A stretch of DNA of 53,958 nucleotides from assembly GCA_903844155.1 (NCBI GenBank), contig CAIMSU010000164.1:1-53958 (forward strand), given 5' to 3'. This DNA is from an uncultured Pseudomonadota bacterium. Lineage in GTDB: Bacteria; Myxococcota_A; UBA796; SXON01. Below are positions 1-8,259 of this stretch, piece after piece (position 1 is the stretch's first letter; every line of letters starts with the position of its first letter). The notes beneath the pieces are model-generated. The model saw only the letters and a program-made list of their open reading frames with translations, was not told where the DNA came from and did no database searches. The position numbers and the translations under genes were made by a program.

Positions 1-2
1 GT

Positions 3-38
3 GACGACGACCTGATGGCGTGGCTCAAGCGGTTGTAG
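3..38 (+). CDS. Possible 3' end of an upstream gene
   Basis: This frame is open from the window edge and reads DDDLMAWLKRL before a TAG stop. It could be the C-terminus of a gene lying outside the window. There is too little sequence to identify it, and it overlaps the earliest possible start of the next gene. A chance open frame is equally possible. Confidence 0.2.
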   Translation, partial: DDDLMAWLKRL

Positions 39-2371
39 TCCCGCCGCAAGAAGAAATGTGGCGCGGGGAGCGAGAGAACCTTGGTACAAGGACAACATAT
101 TGCTGTCACAGCACAGTTCCCAGATCAGCACATACAAGGCAAGGAACGCGGCTCGAAATCCACGACGTCGACCCCGACCTCGTCCGCTACTGGGACCGCG
201 CCCGCGGCGTCTACGTCGGCATCGAGGACCGGCTGCGCGAGCTGCTCGCCGCCAACGACATCCCCGGCTTCACCTTCCGCTTCAACGGGACCGAGGTGAA
301 GCCGATGTTCAGCCGACGCGGTGGGTCGCGCGTCACGACCGAGGGGTCCTGGGGAGAAGGGACGACGGCGGTGGTCAAGGCGTATCGACGAGCACCCGGC
401 GACCGCGGAGGCGCCTACTACCTGCGTCTGAACGGACTTCTCCAGGTCGTCCTGCCAGCGCAGCGCGGTGGTCTCAAAGCCGATGTCGTTATCGACCTCA
501 GCACCAAGGTCCGCCCAGGACAGCGCGGCTACCCCTTCAACGCCGCCCGCGATGCGCTCCAGGACACCGCGGCGTGGACGTTTTCCGACCTCGTCGATGA
601 GGTCGAGCGCGAGAATGAGTCGCTCGGGGCCAACGAATCCGACGAGTGGATCGACCCCGAGGGCGACGACGACACCGGCGGGGCCGAGATCGCCGACCAG
701 ATGGCCGAGGCGTTCGCCGACGCCGACGTGCAGCGCGCCATCGCCGAGGCAGCGGGAGGGATCCGCGACTTCTACGGGGAGCAGGCCAAGTACGGCGGGA
801 TCGAGGAGGCCGTCGCGTCAGCCGCACCTCGCGGGACGAGAGCCATCGCCGACGGGGACGCGCCCGAGCGGGGCTGGGTGCTGCCCGCCGGGATGGAGGT
901 CGCGGCGTCGGGCAGCGCCGAGCCGGACATCGCCGCGCCGTCGGATGTGCAGTCCGTGCGCGTGATCCGGGCCTTGCTCGCCGATGCGGACGAGCAGGGC
1001 AAGGCGGCGGGCGGGGTGCGCGTCGTCATCGTCACCGATCAGGTGGACCAGGCGCTGCGTCGCGCCGAGGCCGGGCAGACGCTCGACGGCTGGCAGACGC
1101 AAGCAGTGGAGGCCGCGATCGACCGGGCGGCCGAGGCTGCGCTGGCTCCGGGCGGGGGCGGGCTCATCCAGGCCGTCGCGGTGTCGAAGGCGACGAGCGC
1201 CCTCGACGCGATCACGCCGTCCTGGGCGAAGCAGCTCGACAAGGTGGAGCGCCGGATCAAGAACCCGTTCGGCCGGTTCGCCGGGATGCGGATCTCGAAG
1301 AAGACCTACGACCGTGACCGCGCGCGGCGTTTCCGAAAGAACTACGCGAAGTGGGTGCCGTACCTGCTCGCCTGGGACGGCACGCTCCGAATGGTGGCGA
1401 CCGAGGCGCGTATCCGACGCTCGTTCCGGCCGGGGTTCGTGCTCGACGACAACGTCGTCGCCGAGGCCGTCGAACGGCCGGGCGGTCGCCGGTTCGTGTT
1501 CATCCACCCGGATCGGATGGCGCAGGTCGTGAAGGCGCATCGAGAGAGGCCGCTGGCCCTCGCGGCGTTCCTGCACGGGGTCGCGGTCCACGAGCTCACG
1601 CACCTCGATGGCAAGATGGGCGACGGGCATGACGAGGAATTCGTGTCCCGGCGCGAGGACCTCGGGGCCGCGACCGCGCACCTGTTGCCCGCAATCGCCG
1701 TGTTGGCGACGAAGCTGTTGAGGTTGCCGGAGAGGGAGAGCGAGGACGGGAAGCGCGCGGCGAAGTTGAGCAAGGAGCTGGAGAAGGCGCGGGGGACGAT
1801 CGCGGAGCAGCGGGTGAAGATCGCGGAGATGGGGCGGGCGGCGGAGCTGCAGCGGGGGTGGGCGGCTCGGGCTCGCGTCGGGGCGCGCGCGCCAGGGTCC
1901 GTGAACGCGACGCCGGGGACGCGGATCACCTGGTCGGATCTGCGGGGCTGGCTCGATGGGTGGCGGGAGATCTACGGGCGGGCGAGCAGCTCGCGGCGGT
2001 ACGAGACGTTGAGCGCGCACCTCGGGCTGTTGTCGGAGCCGGTGGTCGAGGCGTCCGATGTGCCGGAGCTCGACGAGCTGGAGCGGGTGCTCGTCGAGGG
2101 GCACAACGTGCTGCCGCCGAAGGGGAAGCGGGACGGGCATCCGACGACGGCGCTGCGGGATGCGATCGATAGGACGCGGACTCGGCGGGCGCGAGAGGCG
2201 GCGGGAGCGGGGGCGAGGAGGGGCGTCGATGCGGAGCGGCTGCTCGAGGTGGCGGTCGGGGTGCTGAGGGCGAGGCCCCCGGCGGGGGTCGAGGGCGCGT
2301 ACATCGACGGGTTTCTGGCGCGGAACCGAGGGACGTTGCTCGGGATCGTGCGGGGGGCGTTTGGCGGGTGA
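20..2371 (+). CDS. 5'-truncated GHKL-ATPase/zincin-like protein
   Basis: Codons from about residue 45 onward read like the second (transducer-like) half of a GHKL ATPase: an Arg-Leu-Asn-Gly strand, then a run ending RPGQRGYPF near residue 170. The N-terminal ATP-binding half, with its Asn box and DxGxG motif, is absent. Around residue 523 there is a zinc-protease signature HELTH followed by GHDEEF, then a predicted coiled coil (about residues 570-620) and an Arg-rich tail. The first 45 codons are unlike the rest in base composition (bases about 60-150 are AT-richer), so the gene looks 5'-truncated and joined to other DNA. The frame opens at GTG 20; an ATG at 56 is the next candidate, and neither start is convincing. 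Function unknown; an ATPase or protease role on a mobile element is inference. Confidence 0.6.
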   Translation: MAQAVVVPPQEEMWRGERENLGTRTTYCCHSTVPRSAHTRQGTRLEIHDVDPDLVRYWDRARGVYVGIEDRLRELLAANDIPGFTFRFNGTEVKPMFSRRGGSRVTTEGSWGEGTTAVVKAYRRAPGDRGGAYYLRLNGLLQVVLPAQRGGLKADVVIDLSTKVRPGQRGYPFNAARDALQDTAAWTFSDLVDEVERENESLGANESDEWIDPEGDDDTGGAEIADQMAEAFADADVQRAIAEAAGGIRDFYGEQAKYGGIEEAVASAAPRGTRAIADGDAPERGWVLPAGMEVAASGSAEPDIAAPSDVQSVRVIRALLADADEQGKAAGGVRVVIVTDQVDQALRRAEAGQTLDGWQTQAVEAAIDRAAEAALAPGGGGLIQAVAVSKATSALDAITPSWAKQLDKVERRIKNPFGRFAGMRISKKTYDRDRARRFRKNYAKWVPYLLAWDGTLRMVATEARIRRSFRPGFVLDDNVVAEAVERPGGRRFVFIHPDRMAQVVKAHRERPLALAAFLHGVAVHELTHLDGKMGDGHDEEFVSRREDLGAATAHLLPAIAVLATKLLRLPERESEDGKRAAKLSKELEKARGTIAEQRVKIAEMGRAAELQRGWAARARVGARAPGSVNATPGTRITWSDLRGWLDGWREIYGRASSSRRYETLSAHLGLLSEPVVEASDVPELDELERVLVEGHNVLPPKGKRDGHPTTALRDAIDRTRTRRAREAAGAGARRGVDAERLLEVAVGVLRARPPAGVEGAYIDGFLARNRGTLLGIVRGAFGG

Positions 2372-2442
2372 TTCATGGTCAGCCGGCCGCAGTTGCCGCT
2401 GTCCCGGGGGCGGCGCGTTAGTCGCCGAGGCTGGAGGTGTGC

Positions 2443-3459
2443 TTGATCACATCCGTCACGGTAGAGAACTGGCGCGGCTTCACGCGTGCCTCGTTGAGCG
2501 AATTCACTGCCCTGACCGTGCTGGCCGGCTCCAACGGTTGCGGGAAGAGTTCGGTTCTTGAGGCGATCTTGATCGCCGGGGGTCGCTCACCAGGTGACGC
2601 CATAGGTCGGGCGGTGCTTCGCCGCGCCGACGCGTGGAACGCCTCCCGCTGGCTTTTTCATGACCACGACGACGCTGACGTCACGGCGGCGCTTTCCGTG
2701 GAGCGGACCAGAGGCACGCGCGCCGTTAAGCTCACATGGAACGAAGGCGCGCACGCACTACACATGCCATGGACCTATGCCGAACCAGCGAGCTGGATTC
2801 GGGCTGAGGGCCTCGGCCCCGACGAGTTCGTCTCAGAAACTGCGTTTTCAGCCGACAATCAGTACCGGTTCCAAAATAGAGGCGGCCCGAGCGCCGGCGA
2901 GATGATTCGACTCGTAGATCCTGTGAATCGCACACGCGACGCGCTGCACCGGGTGGTCTCGCGGGCCATCGACGGAAACCGGATTGAGCGGGTCGAGACC
3001 ATGCTGGAGCGTCTCACACATGGGGAGCTGTCAGGCGTGCGAATTGCGACCGAGGACCCCGCGGTCCCAGTCGTCAGAGTTCGTCAGGGGAATCGGAACG
3101 TGCCGGTTGCCGTGGCAGGCGACGGAGTCGCATCGCTGATCCGGGTGGCCTGCGAACTCGCTGCCCCGGCTGGCTCCGTGGTCCTGCTCGAAGAGCCAGA
3201 GGTTCATCTGCACGCGAAGGCCCTTTGGGAGCTCTCCGAGGCCATTAGCGAGACCGTGGGGACCGGTGTTCAAGTGATCATGACCACCCACAGCGACCAA
3301 TTGCTGGAGTTTCTGGATCAGCACACGGAAACGCGTCCCCAAATGACCTTGGTCGGGATGTCGCGACTGGCCGATGGCACCTTGAACTCGTTCCAGGGCC
3401 GGGGTGAGGATGTGGCCGATGTCCGCGAGCGAGCGTTTCGGGTCATGCACACGGAGTAG
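2443..3459 (+). CDS. RecF/OLD-like AAA ATPase
   Basis: SMC/RecF-type ATPase of the AAA_15/AAA_21 group. The sequence shows an N-terminal strand followed by NWRGF, a Walker A GSNGCGKS at about residues 29-36, a GDGVASLIR signature-like helix, a Walker B ending LLEEPEVHLH, and a TTHSDQLLEFL switch. No TOPRIM or nuclease domain follows, unlike full OLD proteins. At 338 residues it is the size of single-domain defence ATPases. The frame opens at GTG 2437, but GGAGG at 2433-2437 sits five bases before TTG 2443, so TTG is the better start. Such ATPases usually act with a separately encoded effector; the nearest candidate is the HEPN-type gene downstream, about 300 bases away, so a partnership is only inferred. 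Confidence 0.85.
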   Translation: MITSVTVENWRGFTRASLSEFTALTVLAGSNGCGKSSVLEAILIAGGRSPGDAIGRAVLRRADAWNASRWLFHDHDDADVTAALSVERTRGTRAVKLTWNEGAHALHMPWTYAEPASWIRAEGLGPDEFVSETAFSADNQYRFQNRGGPSAGEMIRLVDPVNRTRDALHRVVSRAIDGNRIERVETMLERLTHGELSGVRIATEDPAVPVVRVRQGNRNVPVAVAGDGVASLIRVACELAAPAGSVVLLEEPEVHLHAKALWELSEAISETVGTGVQVIMTTHSDQLLEFLDQHTETRPQMTLVGMSRLADGTLNSFQGRGEDVADVRERAFRVMHTE

Positions 3460-3755
3460 CGGCCCCGACTCCTCAGGGCGGCGGCTCGGGCTCTGGCGGC
3501 GGCGGGTGGGATGTGAAAAATGCGGAATTTTGATGTCCTACGGCCCTCCAAAAGGGTGTTCGCGTGTGCGGGAGGGCACGCGGAGGGTCTGGAGCCGCAC
3601 ATAGCGTTAGTCGACGTTTTACCTTGGTATCCAGCGGACGCCGGGATTCGGGGAGGGCGGCGCAAACGGCAGGCCCACGGGACCTGGTCGTCAGCAATCA
3701 CCGCGCGCGCTCTCACCCTCGCTTCCCCGACATCGGGTCCGGTTACGGCAGCACG
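3460..3755. other. Gap between ATPase and HEPN gene, no gene seen
   Basis: About 300 bases with no convincing gene. A 79-codon open frame starting at 3520 has no ribosome binding site and looks like chance. The stretch is locally less GC-rich around 3510-3560. No clear hairpin with a T-run was found, so any terminator of the ATPase gene or promoter of the next gene is not obvious. Confidence 0.5.
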
Positions 3756-4415
3756 ATGAAAGCCGATCAGCGCGTGATCACCCGCCTCCGCGAACTGATC
3801 GAGGAAGGGCACGGCGTCGCCGCCAGCCCCATCAAGGTCACGGGCGTGATCCGGGCCACCTGGGTGGACAGCGGGCGAACCAGCGAGTGGAGGACCAAGG
3901 CGTCGAGCCTGCTGGGCCGGTCGTTCGGGGAGGACAGTGAGTACCATCTCGGTTTTGCTCGCGCGATGACGTCGCTCCCGAACCTGGACGCCGTCGTGCA
4001 GGGCCTCGGCGTGCTGCGCGCTGCCCTGTCCGACTGCGAGGGCGGACACCTGTTCCGAGTTCAGGATTTGGTCCATGCCGATGTCCTCGACGACTTCGGC
4101 ACACCGGCCCGCGCACTGTTCAAGTCCGGATACCCAGCTCCGGCTGCGGTGGTCGCCGGCTGCATCCTGGAAGACGCCCTCCGGACCCTGTGCGGCAAGG
4201 CCGGGATCGCGCTCGACGACCGACCGAAGCTCGACTTCATGAACAGCCAGCTCGCCGCGAGGGCGGTCTACACCAAGCTGGTGCAGAAGAGAATCACCGC
4301 ACTCGCCGACGTCAGAAATCTGGCCGCGCACGGCAAGTGGGATCAAGTGAAGGAAGCGGACGTCGAAGACATGCTCTCCTATGTGGAGCGTTTCGTGGCT
4401 GAGCACCTGACATAG
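3756..4415 (+). CDS. HEPN-like protein beside type I R-M genes
   Basis: A 219-residue protein whose C-terminal half is all-helical and carries R187-N-L-A-A-H192, matching the Rx4-6H motif of HEPN domains, many of which are ribonucleases. It is preceded by a helix ending CILEDALR (about residues 136-143), as in DUF4145/HEPN-type proteins. The N-terminal half (residues 1-115) is not recognised. The open frame continues upstream, but ATG 3756 is the only start that begins plausible protein sequence. It is followed by hsdM in the same direction after 135 bases. HEPN proteins are known companions of restriction systems and act as abortive-infection or guard toxins; that role here is inferred from the motif and position. 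Confidence 0.65.
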   Translation: MKADQRVITRLRELIEEGHGVAASPIKVTGVIRATWVDSGRTSEWRTKASSLLGRSFGEDSEYHLGFARAMTSLPNLDAVVQGLGVLRAALSDCEGGHLFRVQDLVHADVLDDFGTPARALFKSGYPAPAAVVAGCILEDALRTLCGKAGIALDDRPKLDFMNSQLAARAVYTKLVQKRITALADVRNLAAHGKWDQVKEADVEDMLSYVERFVAEHLT

Positions 4416-4437
4416 TGCTTGCGGGGCGGGCATTCGA

Positions 4438-4462
4438 GGGAGCGCGACCCGTAGCCGCTCCC
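4438..4462 (+). terminator. Hairpin between HEPN gene and hsdM
   Basis: GGGAGCG (4438-4444) and CGCTCCC (4456-4462) form a seven-base-pair stem with an 11-base loop, just after the HEPN stop codon. There is no T-run, so it could be an attenuator, a weak terminator or chance. Confidence 0.3.
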
Positions 4463-4550
4463 GCGATACCCTCCACCCCCGCTGATCCCCGGCGTTCCCC
4501 GCGCCGTCGCCGCAATTCCAGACCTCGCCATCTCGCTCGGAGCCCCCTGA

Positions 4551-6983
4551 ATGCCGTTGACCCTCTCCCAGCTCGAACGCCATCTCTTCGGGGCCGCCGA
4601 CATCCTCCGTGGCAAGATGGACGCCTCCGACTTCAAGGAGTACATCTTCGGCCTGCTCTTCCTCAAGCGGTGCTCGGACGAGTTCGAATCGCAGCGCGAG
4701 AAGATCGTCGCAGCGCAGCTCGCGAAGGGCCGCTCAAAGGCCGATGCCGAGGAGCGCGCCGAGTCGGCGACCTCTTACCTCGACAGCTTCTTCGTCCCTG
4801 AGCGTGCCCGCTGGCCCCAGATCCGCGACCACCTCCACCAGAACATCGGCGACGGGCTGAACAAGGCGCTGGCCGCGCTCGAAGAGAACAACACCTCGCT
4901 CGACGGCGTCCTGCACCACATCGACTTCAACCGCACGATCGGCAAGTCGAAGATCCCCGACAAGCGCCTCCGGCAGCTCCTCGACCACTTCAACGAGTAC
5001 CGGCTGCGCAACGAGGACTTCGAGTTCCCCGATCTGCTCGGCGCAGCCTACGAGTACCTGATCGGCGAATTCGCCGACTCCGCCGGCAAGAAGGGCGGCG
5101 AGTTCTACACGCCGCGTACGGTCGTCAGGATGATCGTGCGCATCGCCAGGCCCGAGCAGGGGATGAAGGTCTACGACCCCTGCTGCGGGTCGGGTGGCAT
5201 GCTCATCCACGCTCAGGAGTACGTTCAGGAGCACGGCGGCAACCCTCGCGATCTGGCGCTCTACGGGCAGGAGGACAACGGCGGCGTCTGGTCGATCTCG
5301 AAAATGAACATGATCCTCCACGGCATCCCCGACGCGCGCATGGAGAACGGCGACACACTGGCGAACCCCCTACACAAGGAGGGCGGCGAGCTGATCCGCT
5401 ACCATCGTGTGTTGACCAATCCGCCGTTCAGCCAGAACTACACGCGGGACGGGATCCCCCACGCCGAGCGATTCCAGTACGGCTGGTGCCCCGAGAAGGG
5501 CAAGAAGGCCGACCTGATGTTCGTGCAGCACATGGTCGCAGTCCTGCGCGCCGACGGCATCGCTTTGACAGTCATGCCCCACGGCGTGCTCTTCCGTGGG
5601 GGCGACGAGCGAAAGATCCGCACTGGCTTCCTCGATGATGACGTGCTGGACGCCGTCATCGGCCTCCCCCAGAACCTGTTCTACGGGACGGGCATCCCGG
5701 CTTGCATCCTCGTCCTGCGCGCCAAGGGGAGCAAGCCGCCCGAACGACAGGGCAAGGTGCTGTTCATCAACGCCGACGCCGAATTCCGCGCCGGGCGAGC
5801 GCAGAACTACCTCGACCCCGAGCACGTTGAGCGCACTGTGCGGGCCTACGAAGACTTCCGGGAGATGCCCGGGTTCGCTGCCGTGGTCGATCGCAAGACG
5901 CTCGCCGACAACGACGACAACCTCAACATCCGTCGCTACGCGGACAATGCGCCGCCGCCCGAACCCCACGACGTCCGCGCCCACCTGCTCGGGGGCGTGC
6001 CGCGCGCGGAGGTGACCGCGAAGGCGGCGTTGTTCGCGGCGCACGGCTTCGACCCGGCCGTGATGTTCGTCGATCGGGACGCCCGCTATCTGGATTTCGC
6101 GCCGAGCGTGAACGACCGCGCCGAGATCCGCAGGCTGATCGAGACAGACTCCGGCGTGCTCGCGCGCGAGCAGGACGCACGGGATGCCTTCGCGAAGTGG
6201 TGGGCGACGAACCGTGGTCGCATCGTCGAATTGCCGAAGACGCGCAACCTGATGGCGCTGCGTGGGGAGGTGCTGGCGTCGTTCGTTCGCGCGCTTGGGC
6301 CGGTCGCCCTGTTGGACGAATTCCGCGTGGTGGGTGCTGTCGCGGCGGGCTGGGCCGACTCGGTCTACGACCTGAAGGCCCTGATGGTGCGCGACTTCGC
6401 GGGGGTGGTGGACGGCTGGATCGCGTCGATCCTCGCCGCACTGAAGGACGACGAGGAGCGGGCGGAGAAGAAGCTCCCGAAGATGCGCGGGAACCCGCTC
6501 GACCACAAGCTGGTCAAGAAGTTGCTCGGGAAGTACCTCGACGAGATCAACCTCGTCGAGGCGCAAGTCGCCGATTTGGACGCTCAGATCAAGGCCGCCG
6601 AGGCCGAGCCGGAGGAGGACGGCGAGGAGGAAGCGAACGGCGACGAGGGGATGTCACCGGACGAGTTGAAGCAAGCGAAGGTGAAGCGGGCGGACGCGCG
6701 GAAGCGGCTCAAGAAGCTCCAGGCGGCGTTCGCGCAGCGGTTGGAGCACGCGAGGGTGGAGTTGACCGCAGATCTGGCGCGGGACCTTGTGTTGGATCTG
6801 CTTCGGGCGGATCTTTCGTACCAGTTGGAGCTTCGCGTCGCGTCGCACCGGGACGGGGTAGTCGAGGCGGTCGAGAATTGGTGGGACAAGTATCGGGTGA
6901 CGTTGCGGACGATCGAAAGGGAGAGGGGCCGGGCGAAAACGAGGTTGGACGGGTTCCTTGGGGAGCTTGGGTATGGGGCCTGA
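4551..6983 (+). CDS. hsdM: Type I restriction system DNA methyltransferase HsdM
   Basis: N6-adenine methyltransferase subunit that forms an M2S complex with HsdS and R2M2S with HsdR. The N-terminal HsdM helical domain (residues about 5-150) leads into GEFYTPR (183-189), the SAM-binding motif DPCCGSGG (209-216) and the catalytic NPPF (290-293). At 810 residues it is much longer than the usual 480-550. The extra C-terminal 250 residues contain an acidic Glu/Asp run near 683-700 and predicted coiled coils on both sides. The start is supported by CGGAG eight bases upstream. The gene opens the operon hsdM-hsdS-AlbA_2-hsdR-ygjP-like, in which every following gene overlaps its predecessor. Confidence 0.95.
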   Translation: MPLTLSQLERHLFGAADILRGKMDASDFKEYIFGLLFLKRCSDEFESQREKIVAAQLAKGRSKADAEERAESATSYLDSFFVPERARWPQIRDHLHQNIGDGLNKALAALEENNTSLDGVLHHIDFNRTIGKSKIPDKRLRQLLDHFNEYRLRNEDFEFPDLLGAAYEYLIGEFADSAGKKGGEFYTPRTVVRMIVRIARPEQGMKVYDPCCGSGGMLIHAQEYVQEHGGNPRDLALYGQEDNGGVWSISKMNMILHGIPDARMENGDTLANPLHKEGGELIRYHRVLTNPPFSQNYTRDGIPHAERFQYGWCPEKGKKADLMFVQHMVAVLRADGIALTVMPHGVLFRGGDERKIRTGFLDDDVLDAVIGLPQNLFYGTGIPACILVLRAKGSKPPERQGKVLFINADAEFRAGRAQNYLDPEHVERTVRAYEDFREMPGFAAVVDRKTLADNDDNLNIRRYADNAPPPEPHDVRAHLLGGVPRAEVTAKAALFAAHGFDPAVMFVDRDARYLDFAPSVNDRAEIRRLIETDSGVLAREQDARDAFAKWWATNRGRIVELPKTRNLMALRGEVLASFVRALGPVALLDEFRVVGAVAAGWADSVYDLKALMVRDFAGVVDGWIASILAALKDDEERAEKKLPKMRGNPLDHKLVKKLLGKYLDEINLVEAQVADLDAQIKAAEAEPEEDGEEEANGDEGMSPDELKQAKVKRADARKRLKKLQAAFAQRLEHARVELTADLARDLVLDLLRADLSYQLELRVASHRDGVVEAVENWWDKYRVTLRTIERERGRAKTRLDGFLGELGYGA

Positions 6984-8259
6984 CATCACTGGAGCGTGGA
7001 CCCCATCGACGCTGGGGCAAGTCGCCACCTGGCTCTCTGGCGGCACGCCGTCGAAGGCCAACCCCGCGTTTTGGGCTGGGGCGCTTCCGTGGGTGAGCCC
7101 AAAGGACATGAAGGTGTTTCGGCTGGGTGACACCGAGGACCACATCTCGGATCGTGGTGCGGAGTCAGGGTCGCGGACCGTGCCCGGCGGCGCCGTATTC
7201 GTCGTCGTTCGCGGCATGATTCTGGCGCACACCTTCCCGGTCTGTCTCGCGGGACGAGAGATGGCCTTCAACCAGGACGTGAAGGCCGGAATCCCCGGGC
7301 CCGGACTGTCGGGCGGGTTCCTCGGTCACTGGCTGGTCGGCAACTCCCACGGGCTTCTCGGGATCGTCACCGAGGCGACCCACGGCACGAAGCGGATCGA
7401 ATTGCGCGACTTTACCTCGTTCAAGATCCGAGTGCCAACGCCCCCGGAGCAAGCCCGGATCGCCGAGGTCCTCGACACTCTCGACGACGCCATCCGCACG
7501 ACCGAGCAGGTCATCGCCAAGCTGGAGATGGTCAAGCGCGGTCTGATGCACGACCTGCTCACCAACGGGATCGATGAGAATGGGGAGCTCCGGGATCCGG
7601 TGCGGCACCCGGAGCGGTTCAAGGACTCGCCTCTCGGCCGAGTCCCGAGTGAATGGGAGCCAGCACCTCTCCGCGACCTGTGTGAGCGCATTACTGACGG
7701 AACCCATCAGACCGTCCACACGACCGAACGCATGGCGGGCACGGTTCCCTTTCTCTACGTGTCCTCCGTGCGGGACGGGCGAGTCCGATGGGACGACGCG
7801 GGGCGAATCGATGCCAGCGTATTTCGGCAAATCAGTCTCGGTCGCGAGCCGCGAGCTGGTATGGTGTTGTACACGGCGGTGGGGTCATATGGGCACGCCG
7901 CCGTTGTTGAGGCCTTCCGAGAATTTAGTTTCCAGCGCCACTTGGCTTGTTTGTACCCGCGGCCAGCCCTGAACGGTCGATTTCTCGCTGAGTGGCTGAA
8001 CAGTGCCGCAGGCAGGTCGTTTGCCAACAAAGCGGCGATCGGGAACGCACAGAAGACTGTCACGCTAACCGCGCTGAAGTCGTGTGTCGTGCCTCTACCC
8101 CCGCTCGCAGAGCAACTGCTCATCGGGGCGCGCGCGGCCGGCCTCAGCCGCCTTCTGGACGCCCAGGCCAGCACGTTGGCCAAACTCCGCCTCCTAAAAA
8201 AAGGCCTCGCCGACGACCTCCTCACCGGCCGCGTCCGTGTCGCGGTAGCCTCGCCCTGA
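6973..8259 (+). CDS. hsdS: Type I restriction system specificity subunit HsdS
   Basis: Sequence-recognition subunit of the M2S complex. Two target-recognition domains are visible, each starting with a W-x-P-x-x-L-type strand (near residues 5 and 230) and each followed by a central helix: [17 protein letters not shown] at about 160-180, and [17 protein letters not shown] near the C-terminus. The two helices carry the conserved repeat ending [20 protein letters not shown] 6973 overlaps the hsdM stop by 11 bases, which implies translational coupling. The total of 428 residues is normal for a two-TRD HsdS. The recognised DNA sequence cannot be predicted from here. Confidence 0.93.
   Translation: MGPDITGAWTPSTLGQVATWLSGGTPSKANPAFWAGALPWVSPKDMKVFRLGDTEDHISDRGAESGSRTVPGGAVFVVVRGMILAHTFPVCLAGREMAFNQDVKAGIPGPGLSGGFLGHWLVGNSHGLLGIVTEATHGTKRIELRDFTSFKIRVPTPPEQARIAEVLDTLDDAIRTTEQVIAKLEMVKRGLMHDLLTNGIDENGELRDPVRHPERFKDSPLGRVPSEWEPAPLRDLCERITDGTHQTVHTTERMAGTVPFLYVSSVRDGRVRWDDAGRIDASVFRQISLGREPRAGMVLYTAVGSYGHAAVVEAFREFSFQRHLACLYPRPALNGRFLAEWLNSAAGRSFANKAAIGNAQKTVTLTALKSCVVPLPPLAEQLLIGARAAGLSRLLDAQASTLAKLRLLKKGLADDLLTGRVRVAVASP

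Noticed and set aside
1-400. Left attachment site of the island (copy of the tRNA-Leu 3' end)
   Set aside because: I searched by eye for GGCGAGACTTGAAC and its surroundings near the left edge and found no match; the junction is presumably outside the window.
3520-3759. 79-codon open frame between the AAA ATPase and HEPN genes
   Set aside because: No ribosome binding site, no recognisable motif, and it ends inside the following gene's start.
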